Assembly (NCBI RefSeq): GCF_019226825.1
Contig: NZ_CP076643.1
Location: forward strand, 992,001 to 1,056,000
Direction of reading: 5' to 3'
From: Vibrio ostreae
Lineage (GTDB): Bacteria > Pseudomonadota > Gammaproteobacteria > Enterobacterales > Vibrionaceae
DNA: 64,000 nucleotides
Shown here: positions 1-7,715 of the stretch, piece by piece
How the letters are laid out: each line of letters starts with the position of its first letter
Position numbering within the stretch: position 1 is the first letter of the stretch
Notes under the pieces: generated by a model
Told to the model about the DNA's origin: nothing
The model's input: only the letters and a program-made list of their open reading frames with translations
Databases searched by the model: none
Made by a program: the position numbers and the translations under genes

Positions 1-1
1 C

Positions 2-238
2 TTTGACCGAAATTTGGAACTTTCAAAATTGGCTAGTGGTTTCTTATTTTCACTATTCCCTGGTGTTATAGTCTTTCTAACTTCGATACTCTATTGGTTT
101 ACTTATACGACAACCAAAACAGCAGTAAATGTAGAATTTGTCATTGTAGCCAACCAAGTGATAATGTTCATGTCACTTATATATTGTTTGATATCAAAAG
201 TATTACTATTTAACTGTGATAGTAAGGATGGTAAATAG
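2..238 (+). CDS. Unrecognised membrane protein, cut by window edge
   Basis: The reading frame is open to the left edge, so the gene is probably 5'-truncated here; a TTG at 14 is the first possible start inside the window and has no clear ribosome site. About 74 residues are visible. Two hydrophobic stretches (roughly residues 7-30 and 40-66 counted from the TTG) suggest a small two-pass membrane protein. Its stop overlaps the GTG start of the next gene, so the two are probably co-translated. The DNA is clearly more AT-rich than the genes after 1.3 kb, which suggests acquired DNA. I do not recognise a family. Confidence 0.55.
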   Translation, partial: FDRNLELSKLASGFLFSLFPGVIVFLTSILYWFTYTTTKTAVNVEFVIVANQVIMFMSLIYCLISKVLLFNCDSKDGK

Positions 239-984
239 TGTTTTTTCAAGAATTTTTCATACCTGTAGCGATTGCAACTACAGTTCTATATTTACTTATC
301 GCTCTTGTGCTTTTTAAAAGGACTAAAGAAACTAAAGATAATATACAAGAAATCGGTTCGAATCATGAATATGTCAAAAAAGGCGTGGATGGAATGACTT
401 CGAAGGTTGATAATATTGCTGATGAAATCAACTCTACTATATCTCCGCTACTTAAAAGTGTAGAAACAGAAGTAAAGAAAATTCACTGTGATTTTAATAA
501 AGACATTATTCTTAAGAGACTTCAAGAAAATGGCTACACTAAAGCAAGATTTCTAGAGAGTGGTAAGATTTTTAGCATTATAGCTTGGAATATTTCTGAC
601 GATGATGCTGACCCAGAATACATTGACATTCATCATATGATTACTATTGATACAGACAATAGCACTATATTAATTGAGTCTTTGAGCGTCGCGATTGAAG
701 GTGAAGTTAAAGCGGAGGTTTATAAAGAAATATTAGAAGCTAACTATGACCTTAAAAGCTCTGATTTTGGGATTACAGAGTTATCTGATGGTATCACTGC
801 GGTAATTGCGCAAGACTATTTGGTTTTTCCAAAAAACACCTTCCATATTCACCCTTTGATTGAGGCATTGGATGACCTTGAAAGAGCTTTTGTTTCACTT
901 CGTAGTGTTTTTCAGGATAAAAAGTATGACTTTATTGATGTCGATTTGGAATACATGGCAAGTCTGCGCGCAACTAAAAGCTAG
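238..984 (+). CDS. Unrecognised protein with N-terminal membrane anchor
   Basis: This 248-residue protein starts with a GTG that overlaps the previous stop. Residues about 5-26 form one membrane helix, followed by a polar, possibly coiled region (about 30-85) and a soluble domain from about 90 to 240. The alternation of short beta strands with a final helix that includes YLVFPKNTF and LIEALDDLERAF is reminiscent of the YbjN / type III secretion chaperone-like fold, but this is a pattern impression, not a family assignment. It pairs with the small membrane protein upstream in an AT-rich block, so the two may act together at the membrane. No function is proposed. Confidence 0.6.
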   Translation: MFFQEFFIPVAIATTVLYLLIALVLFKRTKETKDNIQEIGSNHEYVKKGVDGMTSKVDNIADEINSTISPLLKSVETEVKKIHCDFNKDIILKRLQENGYTKARFLESGKIFSIIAWNISDDDADPEYIDIHHMITIDTDNSTILIESLSVAIEGEVKAEVYKEILEANYDLKSSDFGITELSDGITAVIAQDYLVFPKNTFHIHPLIEALDDLERAFVSLRSVFQDKKYDFIDVDLEYMASLRATKS

Positions 985-1261
985 TTAACAAACGGGTATA
1001 AGAACAAAGGAAGTTCGTTACTCCGAACGTAGGGTTGTTTTATATTTTCTTCCCGCTAATCGTGTTGTTTAAAAAATCACAACCATAGGGCAAAAATTCA
1101 GGACGAATTTTTAGGTTTTTGGCGTAGGGAACGCCTAAAACCGGCCCGCTTGCACCAAGCTCAAGATATCGAGATAGTAAAAGCGGGACATACCATCCAA
1201 TAAAACCAGCACTCCCAAAGTCAAAAGCAGATCTTAGCCACAAACCACCAAAACCCCACAA
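985..1261. repeat. Hairpin-rich intergenic stretch after the accessory gene pair
   Basis: No credible gene lies here. Three inverted repeats follow each other: AAAAATTC/GAATTTTT at 1092-1112 (5-nt loop), AGGTTTTTGGCG with an imperfect partner at 1113-1142, and CCCGCTT/AAGCGGG at 1145-1187 (29-nt loop). A smaller stem GTTCG/CGAAC lies near 1013-1028. The first could serve as a terminator for the upstream pair. The series as a whole is unexplained and could be the recombination end or remnant of a mobile cassette. Confidence 0.5.
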
Positions 1262-1307
1262 TTAGCCATAAAAAGCTAAATTTGCACATTTAGCCAAAAG
1301 TAGCTAA
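1262..1307 (+). promoter_or_regulatory. Two tandem operators TTAGC-N8-GCTAA upstream of satD
   Basis: Two copies of the same dyad, TTAGC-N8-GCTAA, occupy 1262-1279 and 1290-1307, 28 bp apart from start to start. They lie 31 bp before the GTG of the SatD-family gene, whose C-terminus looks like a winged helix. A repeated dyad just before a gene for a DNA-binding protein suggests autoregulation. The dyads are seen directly; the protein that binds them is inferred. Confidence 0.6.
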
Positions 1308-1338
1308 ATTAACTCCAGGTGAAAAAAGGAGTGTTCGC

Positions 1339-1989
1339 GTGGAGTCGACCGATCAAGCCATTGCCGTGATCATCGGTGATGTCGTCAATTCAACTAAGCT
1401 CAGTTCAGAGCAGTTTGAGCAGTTGCTTAAACAAATCAAACGGATACAACAATGGATCACTGCTGGTGGTGCAGACAATGTGCACAGTATTGAACGCGGT
1501 GATGAGTTCCAGAGTGTGGTACGCGATATTGAGCAGGCGCTGCGCTATACCATCTTGTACCGGGTTGGGATTAAAGCGCTCGGTAAGCCGTTTGACAGCC
1601 GCATCAGCTTTGCCATTGCGGCCAAAGCGGATCTGCGTGAGGCGGTATCTGAATCCATGGGGCAGGCGTTTGTACTCTCCGGGCGCGGTTTGAAAGCGCT
1701 GAAAAATGAGCGCCTGGTGTTTCATTCCGACAGCAGCGTATTGACGGATCAGTTCTCGCTGCTGTTTAAGTATCTCGACCGCCAATTGAGTGAGTTAACC
1801 GCGCGCCAGTGTGAAGTGCTGCTGCCGATGCTGATAAGCGAAGACGGGCTGACAGTGAGCGAACTGGCTGAACAGCTTGATATCGCCACGGCGACCGCAA
1901 GCAAATCACTCAAGGCGTCCGGCTGGACGTTGCTCAGTGAACTGAACGAACGTTTTATCGGCGAAGTTAAGGAGTACCAACGTGGCTGA
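1339..1989 (+). CDS. SatD family protein (putative transcriptional regulator)
   Basis: The 216-residue protein matches the SatD family. It opens with the AVIIGDVVNST motif (about residues 8-18) and ends in a helix-turn-helix-like region (about 170-198, LTVSELAEQLDIATATASKS) typical of a winged helix. The GTG start at 1339 is chosen because AAAAGGA lies 8 nt upstream. The stop overlaps the next start by 8 nt, so this and the DUF3307 membrane protein form a two-gene operon. SatD-DUF3307 pairs recur in bacteria but, to my knowledge, have no established function. Two tandem dyads upstream suggest that it controls its own operon. Confidence 0.8.
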   Translation: MESTDQAIAVIIGDVVNSTKLSSEQFEQLLKQIKRIQQWITAGGADNVHSIERGDEFQSVVRDIEQALRYTILYRVGIKALGKPFDSRISFAIAAKADLREAVSESMGQAFVLSGRGLKALKNERLVFHSDSSVLTDQFSLLFKYLDRQLSELTARQCEVLLPMLISEDGLTVSELAEQLDIATATASKSLKASGWTLLSELNERFIGEVKEYQRG

Positions 1990-2743
1990 TTTCTTCACGG
2001 CTTGGGTGCCGTTTCTTCTGGCGCATATCCTGTGCGAATTCTATCTGCTGCCCAAGCGCTGCATAGCGGCTAAACGTGAACACGGTTACCGCTCAGCGGC
2101 GATATATTGGCATGCTTTGCTGCATGGATTGGTGTTGATCATTCCGGCGATGGCACACAGTTCAGACTGGTCTTTGGTTCTGAGCCTGGCCGCGCTGACT
2201 ACATTCAGTCACGTGGTGATTGGGTGGATAAGATTCAACCCGCGTCATGGCGATAAGTTCGGCTACTTTGTTTTCGACCAGATGTGGCACGCCGCGCTGC
2301 TGGCAGCAATGGCTTTTTACATGACCGACAGTGTGACTCTGCAGGCGATTGTGCACCATGAGCAGTTTGCCGATGGGGTGATGGTGCTGTTTGCTTATCT
2401 GCTGATCCTGAAACCGACGTCGGTGCTGATTGGTTTGATTCTGAGCAAGTATCCGATTGCGGTATCGGATGAAGAAGAGGGCAATGTCAGCGGGCTGGTC
2501 GCGGGTGGCGAGTTGATTGGCTATTTAGAACGCTTGCTGATCCTGACCTTTACTCTGCTTGGCAGTTACGCCGCGGTTGGTTTTGTCCTGGCGGCCAAGT
2601 CGATATTCCGCTTTGGTGAACTCAATAAATCGGCTGATCGCAGCATGGCGGAATATGTTCTGATCGGCTCGTTAGTGTCGGTTGTGATCACCACGCTGGT
2701 CGGTACTTTGGTTTCTCTCGGGCTGGATGTAAAAATTAAGTGA
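1982..2743 (+). CDS. DUF3307 family membrane protein
   Basis: This 253-residue polytopic membrane protein has roughly six to seven hydrophobic helices. The N-terminal half has the DUF3307 pattern: an early HILCEFYLL segment, WHALLHGL near residue 43, and a paired-aromatic FDQMWHAALL near residue 100. Conserved histidines in these segments may line a membrane site. The GTG start lies inside the end of satD (8-nt overlap), so translation is coupled. Its function is unknown; the pairing with a putative DNA-binding SatD suggests a membrane effector or sensor partner. Confidence 0.8.
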   Translation: MADFFTAWVPFLLAHILCEFYLLPKRCIAAKREHGYRSAAIYWHALLHGLVLIIPAMAHSSDWSLVLSLAALTTFSHVVIGWIRFNPRHGDKFGYFVFDQMWHAALLAAMAFYMTDSVTLQAIVHHEQFADGVMVLFAYLLILKPTSVLIGLILSKYPIAVSDEEEGNVSGLVAGGELIGYLERLLILTFTLLGSYAAVGFVLAAKSIFRFGELNKSADRSMAEYVLIGSLVSVVITTLVGTLVSLGLDVKIK

Positions 2744-2763
2744 CTCTGAGTCGGACTGTCTAA

Positions 2764-2790
2764 GAGCAGGGCACAGACTGTGCCCTGCTC
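2764..2790. terminator. Bidirectional terminator-like hairpin
   Basis: A perfect 12-bp stem (GAGCAGGGCACA) with a 3-nt loop lies between the convergent DUF3307 and HAD genes. It has no strong T-run on either side, so its efficiency as an intrinsic terminator is uncertain. Confidence 0.6.
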
Positions 2791-2803
2791 AATCAATGAC
2801 GAA

Positions 2804-3421
2804 TTAAATCTCTAAGCCCAAAGCTCTGAGTTCCCGTTGACATTGTTCGGCATTCTCAAACTGAATGGCGCTGATGCCGACGGCCTGCGCGCCGCGCACG
2901 TTGTTGGGCATGTCATCGATGAACACCGTGGACTCTGCTCTCAGGCCGTTTTGCGCCAGCAGAGCGTGGTAAATGGCGGGCTGTGGCTTAAGGCAACCGA
3001 CCTGAGCGGAGATGGTGGCACCGTCGAATAGCGACCAGAAGTCGTAGGTAGTTTTGAGGTAGTCGACCACTTCACGCACGTTATCGGTCAGGGCATACAC
3101 GCCATAACCGGCCGTTTTGACACGCTTGATTAAATCCACCGTTCCGAACAGCAGGATCTGGGTCTGTTTGACGTAGTAAAACAGGCGCTGGCACTCGAGT
3201 TCAGATAAACCAAGGTTGAGCTGATACTGCTCTTTGGCCTCGGTTTCGGTAATGACACCGATATTGAGATCCATCCAGGTCTGCGATTTAAAGATGGAGC
3301 GCACTAAGGATTCACAAAACTTTTCTTCGCCGAAGGCGAGGCGGGCGATCTCCGGCGGTGACCAGCGCACAATCACGTTACCGACATCGAATACGACATT
3401 CTCAATAGGTTGTGGTTTCAT
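2804..3421 (-). CDS. HAD-IA family phosphatase (YihX-like)
   Basis: The 205-residue protein has all the HAD motifs: nucleophile Asp12 in VVFDVGNVIV, a Thr in YALTDN (motif II), the conserved Lys in LKPQPAIY, and the acidic pair in VFIDDMPNN (motif IV). A Gly two residues after the nucleophile (FDxGN) is as in E. coli YihX, an alpha-D-glucose-1-phosphate phosphatase, and the length agrees. It is probably a soluble cytoplasmic sugar-phosphate or nucleotide phosphatase; the substrate is not readable from sequence. ATG is preceded by GGAG (GGAGTCGGA). It converges with the DUF3307 gene. Confidence 0.8.
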   Translation of the reverse strand: MKPQPIENVVFDVGNVIVRWSPPEIARLAFGEEKFCESLVRSIFKSQTWMDLNIGVITETEAKEQYQLNLGLSELECQRLFYYVKQTQILLFGTVDLIKRVKTAGYGVYALTDNVREVVDYLKTTYDFWSLFDGATISAQVGCLKPQPAIYHALLAQNGLRAESTVFIDDMPNNVRGAQAVGISAIQFENAEQCQRELRALGLEI

Positions 3422-3455
3422 TCCGACTCCTTATTACACCAAGATCAGTTTTAAA

Positions 3456-3810
3456 TTAGAATGTGTGACCCGCCTTGGGATCCGGGCCATATTCGTTGTC
3501 ACCGTGCATGCCTTCGCTGGCGGCAAAAAACAGCAGAACCACAACGCCAATCACAGGGATCACACTCAGTAATACCCACCAACCAGTGCGGCCGATGTCA
3601 TGTAAACGGCGCACCAGCACCGCGACGCTTGGCAGCAGGATAAACAGGCTGTACAAACCGCCGATTAACGAGGTGCCTAAAAAGCGATCAATCAAACCTG
3701 CGGCAAGCGTAAACAGCAGGTTGAACAGGAAAAAACATCCAATATTCTTGTCGTCGTGCCCGGCCGTTAAACACGGCGTATTTTCTGAGTACTGCGATAT
3801 ACCAGTCCAT
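3456..3810 (-). pseudogene. DUF805 membrane protein, broken by a +1 frameshift
   Basis: Two fragments in different frames join into one DUF805 (E. coli YhaH/YhaI-like) protein of about 117 residues. The N-terminus MDWYIAVLRKYAVFNGRARR matches the family start. The C-terminus contains VRRLHDIGRTGWW and a DNEYGPDP tail. The break is at an A6 run on the + strand (3730-3735); five A would restore YWMFF followed by LFNLLF. The ATG at 3810 has AGAGG at good spacing, better than the ATG 6 nt upstream. The intact product would be a small four-helix inner-membrane protein of unknown role. The homopolymer location makes a sequencing error likely. Confidence 0.75.
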
Positions 3811-4146
3811 GCTCATTCCTCTTTGGTTGCACTTTGGTCTGCTGATCAGAGTGTGATAACCGGGCTCAAACTGCAACCCAATTATATGAAATGTAAAAAT
3901 GATACCTTAAAACTCAACCTGCATTAGCCAGGTGGGCGTGGATCCAGGGCTTTAAACGCCGGGAAAATGAGCAAAATGAACCGGAAAAAATTTATATCAT
4001 TCAGGGCATAATGAGCAACCTATTGATTTAAATAGTCAATAACGTCGGGCTGACAAGCTTTCTGGTAAAAACCAAGTTACTAAGGTGCTTTTTAACGGCC
4101 AATCTTATAAAATTGTGCAACGACTCCAATTATAATTGTCACAGCC

Positions 4147-4629
4147 ATGACCACGCTTGCATTGTCTGCAGCTAAACCAGCCGATTTAGAAATTCTCAAC
4201 CAATTGATGTTCGATTTGCATCATGAACATCACATCGCTTGCCCTGAGTATTTTAAGACCGCAGAAGAAGTCGAACAGGAAAAAAGTATCGCGCGTTATC
4301 TCGATAATCCTGATTGCCTGGTGTATGTCGCACGTATCAACGACGAGGTGGCCGGGTTTATTACCGGCCATTTTTGTGAGTTGACCTCTTCGGTCAGCAA
4401 GCCATTGCAGATGGGCAGTATTGATGAGCTGTATGTGAGGCCCGAGTTTCGCCAAAAGGGCGTGGCGCGTGGGTTGATGGAACGTCTTGAACAGACCTTT
4501 ATCGACTACGGCGTGACAGAGATATTTGTTGAAGTCTGGGAGTTTAATAAGGAAGCGCAACTCTTTTATCAGGACGCAGGATTTACCCACCATATTCATT
4601 GGCTGAGAAAATCAGCGCGTCGCCGTTAG
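4147..4629 (+). CDS. GNAT family N-acetyltransferase
   Basis: A 160-residue acetyl-CoA-dependent acetyltransferase. The acetyl-CoA-binding loop is visible as VRPEFRQKGVARGLMERL (about residues 98-115, R/QxxGxG/A type), after a strand with IDELYV and before the FYQDAGF motif near the C-terminus that is typical of GNAT beta6-alpha4. The substrate is unknown. No good Shine-Dalgarno precedes the ATG, but no better start exists. The 270 bp upstream hold no gene and presumably the promoter. Confidence 0.85.
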   Translation: MTTLALSAAKPADLEILNQLMFDLHHEHHIACPEYFKTAEEVEQEKSIARYLDNPDCLVYVARINDEVAGFITGHFCELTSSVSKPLQMGSIDELYVRPEFRQKGVARGLMERLEQTFIDYGVTEIFVEVWEFNKEAQLFYQDAGFTHHIHWLRKSARRR

Positions 4630-4660
4630 GTTAAGCTCTGCAAACAACAGGTTGATTAAA

Positions 4661-6103
4661 GTGAACAAACGATTGTCACTACTTGGCATCACTTTCATTC
4701 TTACATTGATGACGTCAATGTATTCTTATGCCGCTCCTCAGGCGCCTGCCGATCTGAAAGGCGCATTGTGTCTGGTGCGCGCCGACGATAAGGTCGTGCT
4801 TATCGATGAGCTTATTACCAAACAACTCTCTTTACCGGGCGGAACAATCACATCGGGTGAAACACCTGCTGAGGCAGCGCAGCGTGAAACCTGGGAGGAA
4901 ACCGGCCTCGTCGTGTCGGTTGGCCAGTTACTTGGTTATGCAGGTAAAGCCGCGGTTTTTGATTGTGTCAGCGATTCAGACATTATTACCTATCAGTATA
5001 TTAATCAGTGGGGCGGTTTTGAACTGCCGGTCTGGTATGCGCCGCACTATGGCATTGAGGTCGCACGTGCGATGTTGATTCAACCTCAGCGGGTTGATAC
5101 GGGTAACTACCGTTATCCCGAAGAGTGGCCTGAAATAGAAAAAATGTTTGCTTCGGCAACAGAGCAGTCAATCAATTCGGTGCCTGATTTGATCAAAGCT
5201 GCCCCCGCGATTTCCCAGTATGAGCTTGGCTGGATCAGTGCTCTGCAATACTCAATTGCGGAATTATCAGCCCCTGTTAGCCAGTTCATCTCGCGCTTGA
5301 TCCTGCTTGGTGGAGCGTTCGCTTCACCGGCTTTTGGATTATTGCTGTTCCCACTCCTGTATTGGCAAAGTGGTAAGGCATTTTGCTTTAAGGCCTTCTT
5401 TTCTGTCGCAGTAACCTCGCTGATCTGCCTGATTGCGCAGCAAGGATTTGTGTTACCGCGTCCTTATGCTTATCTGCCATCGTTGCAACTGGTGGAGAGC
5501 TCCGGTTATGGCTTTCCAAGCTTACCGATTGCAGTGTGGGTCAGCCTGGGCATTTTGTGGTTGCTGGATAACGAAAAGCTGGGCTGGAATAAAAGCAGTG
5601 CTGCACTGGGCGTTTCCGCGCTTTGTCTGGCATTCTCGCTGTTCTATTCCGGCCGGGCATTCATGGTCGATATGATTGTCGGTGCGATGTTAGGTGCTCT
5701 GGTTGCCTGGCATATTGTGCGCCTTAACGAAAAGCCGAACATCAATGTCGATAAGTTGCTCAGTTCGCGCCGGGTTTGGCTGGGATTGACCGCAGTCAGT
5801 GCCGCCGTTGCTTTCTGGTGGCAAATGCCGGTATTTGGTGCCTGGTTAGTGATACTGGCACTGCTCACTCTGATTGTGATGACGGTAATGCCGAAGATGG
5901 AGGAGATCTCCTTGCGTCAGGCATTGCTGATGAGCGTGGTTTTGCTGGCTGGTCATTACCTGGTGAACTATGCCGCGACGTTTGTTTCATCCAGCGGTAT
6001 GCTTTCGCTGGTGATTGATCTGCTGCGTCAGCCGCTGCTGATTGGGCTGTTTTGTCTGATGGTGCGCACCATTAAACTCAGGCCTGCGGTAAAAGTGGCC
6101 TGA
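4661..6103 (+). CDS. Secreted Nudix domain fused to PAP2-like membrane domain
   Basis: About 480 residues. A signal peptide (about 1-25, ending SYAAP) puts the Nudix domain in the periplasm. The Nudix box is complete at about residues 61-83 (G-x5-E-x7-RE-x2-EE-x-G). From about 185 the protein becomes hydrophobic with the layout of a PAP2 phosphatase. However, the PAP2 motifs are degenerate: RP is present (LPRP), PSGH reads PSLP, and the SR-x5-H-x3-D motif keeps the Asp but has Leu for Arg and Ala for His. It is therefore probably a periplasmic Nudix hydrolase with a PAP2-derived membrane anchor. GTG 4661 (AGG 10 nt upstream) is preferred to TTG 4652. Confidence 0.75.
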   Translation: MNKRLSLLGITFILTLMTSMYSYAAPQAPADLKGALCLVRADDKVVLIDELITKQLSLPGGTITSGETPAEAAQRETWEETGLVVSVGQLLGYAGKAAVFDCVSDSDIITYQYINQWGGFELPVWYAPHYGIEVARAMLIQPQRVDTGNYRYPEEWPEIEKMFASATEQSINSVPDLIKAAPAISQYELGWISALQYSIAELSAPVSQFISRLILLGGAFASPAFGLLLFPLLYWQSGKAFCFKAFFSVAVTSLICLIAQQGFVLPRPYAYLPSLQLVESSGYGFPSLPIAVWVSLGILWLLDNEKLGWNKSSAALGVSALCLAFSLFYSGRAFMVDMIVGAMLGALVAWHIVRLNEKPNINVDKLLSSRRVWLGLTAVSAAVAFWWQMPVFGAWLVILALLTLIVMTVMPKMEEISLRQALLMSVVLLAGHYLVNYAATFVSSSGMLSLVIDLLRQPLLIGLFCLMVRTIKLRPAVKVA

Positions 6104-6152
6104 GCGCTTCACCATGATGCTCTTTGAGCTCAGACGTTCGATACCTCTCTGC

Positions 6153-6182
6153 AAGCCCGGTTGAGTTAACCGGGCTTTTCTG
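6153..6182 (+). terminator. Intrinsic terminator after the Nudix-PAP2 gene
   Basis: AAGCCCGGTT and AACCGGGCTT form a perfect 10-bp stem with a 5-nt loop, followed by TTCTGTTTGTTTTC on the + strand. Confidence 0.8.
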
Positions 6183-6185
6183 TTT

Positions 6186-6560
6186 GTTTTCACTTCTGTC
6201 TGTTGTCATTGCTCACTGCCTTTTCATCTGATTAGCGTGACGGCTGCGACTATGTCCCGAGTTTGTGCCTGTGTACGAAAATCTGTACTTATAGCAATGG
6301 CCAGTGCAGATAGGTGCGCTTGTTACAGGCGGGAAAATAAATCATCTAATTCAGTTAGATAGGTTGGTGTTTTTTCGTTTAAATGCATTTCTTCATCGCT
6401 GCGCTGGTGATGTTACCGCTCTGTACCGAAAAAATTACACCTCAAACACCGGCGGACAAAATTGCTTTCCGTCGCGTCACAGTTTCCTTTTCGTCGTTAA
6501 TGATGCAGCTTTATAACATATTGTTAACAACTGGATGTAACAGTACGTTAGGAGACGAAC
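6186..6560 (+). other. Leader/promoter region of the hpd operon
   Basis: There is no credible gene here. A small dyad ATCTAA-N5-TTAGAT lies at 6344-6360, and the segment just before the gene is AT-rich (TTATAACATATTGTTAAC near 6511-6528). I could not identify a TyrR box matching TGTAAA-N6-TTTACA. Confidence 0.4.
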
Positions 6561-7715
6561 ATGACTGCCCACGTTCATGCGCAAACGAACCAACCCGAAG
6601 ATAGCCATAACCACAACCATAACCACGTGCCGCTGAGCGCTCATCACGCATTGGCAAATCCGCTCGGCACCGACGGGTTTGAATTTGTTGAGTATACCGC
6701 TGCCGATTCAGTCGGGATTGAGCAGCTGAAAGCCCTGTTTTCTGCGCTGGGTTTTGCCGAAATCGCCAAGCATCGCTCGAAACGGGCCTGGTTGTACCGC
6801 CAGGGCGACATCAATTTCATCGTCAATGCTCAGCCGCGTAGTCAGGCGGAGGCGTTTGCCAAAGTGCACGGTCCGTCGGTATGCGGTATGGCATTTCGGG
6901 TCAAAGATGCCGGCCAGGCACTTGAGCACGCGTTACAAAATGGTGGCCAGGAATATAAAACCGAGATAGGCCCGATGGAGCTCAGTATTCCGGCCATTTA
7001 TGGCATCGGTGAGAGCCTGCTCTATTTTGTTGACCGTTATGGTGACCGCAGTATTTATGATGTCGATTTCCAGTTTTATCCCGATGCCAAAATTCGTCTG
7101 GTGAATGCCAACGCCGGCCTGCTCGAGATTGATCATCTAACCCACAACGTTAAACAGGGCCACATGGATACCTGGGCTGGCTTCTATGAGCGCATCGGTA
7201 ACTTTCGTGAAATCCGCTATTTTGATATCGAAGGCAAACTAACCGGCCTGGTCAGCCGCGCCATGACCGCGCCGTGCGGCAAGATTCGGATTCCGATTAA
7301 TGAATCTTCGGATGACAAATCGCAGATCGAGGAGTTTATCCGCGAATACAACGGCGAAGGGATCCAGCACATCGCGCTGAGCAGCGATGATATTTACCAC
7401 ACGGTACGCATGTTGCGCGAGCGGGGGATGGAATTTATGCCGACCCCGGATACCTATTATGAAAAAGTTGATGAGCGGGTGGCCGGGCACGGTGAAGATC
7501 TGGAACAGCTTAAAGCGCTGCGCATCCTGATTGACGGCGCGCCGATGAAAGACGGCATTCTGCTGCAGATTTTTACTCAAACCGTTATCGGGCCGGTGTT
7601 CTTTGAAATCATCCAGCGTAAAGGGAATGAAGGTTTTGGCGAAGGGAATTTCAAGGCACTGTTTGAGTCGATCGAAGAAGACCAAATTCGTCGCGGGGTA
7701 CTTGATGATGCATAA
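6561..7715 (+). CDS. hpd: 4-hydroxyphenylpyruvate dioxygenase
   Basis: This non-haem Fe(II) enzyme converts 4-hydroxyphenylpyruvate to homogentisate, the first committed step of tyrosine catabolism here. The 384-residue protein has two VOC-type domains. The iron ligands are the His in EIDHLTHNV (about residue 190-195), the His in GIQHIALSS (about 270) and the Glu in FFEIIQRKG (about 350). The N-terminus has an unusual His-rich stretch (HNHNHNHVPLSAHH, about 17-30) ahead of the conserved fold. ATG has TTAGGAGACGA upstream. Its stop overlaps hmgA, making it the first gene of the hpd-hmgA-fahA-maiA operon. Confidence 0.95.
   Translation: MTAHVHAQTNQPEDSHNHNHNHVPLSAHHALANPLGTDGFEFVEYTAADSVGIEQLKALFSALGFAEIAKHRSKRAWLYRQGDINFIVNAQPRSQAEAFAKVHGPSVCGMAFRVKDAGQALEHALQNGGQEYKTEIGPMELSIPAIYGIGESLLYFVDRYGDRSIYDVDFQFYPDAKIRLVNANAGLLEIDHLTHNVKQGHMDTWAGFYERIGNFREIRYFDIEGKLTGLVSRAMTAPCGKIRIPINESSDDKSQIEEFIREYNGEGIQHIALSSDDIYHTVRMLRERGMEFMPTPDTYYEKVDERVAGHGEDLEQLKALRILIDGAPMKDGILLQIFTQTVIGPVFFEIIQRKGNEGFGEGNFKALFESIEEDQIRRGVLDDA

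Noticed and set aside
980..1060. Integron attC-like site starting GTTAACAAACG after the accessory gene
   Set aside because: The start resembles an inverse core site of Vibrio attC elements, but no matching GTTRRRY end or long complementary arm was found, so it is not called.
1040..1261. Reading frame of 73 codons on the minus strand
   Set aside because: It is formed by the hairpin-rich repeats, has no family likeness and no ribosome site.
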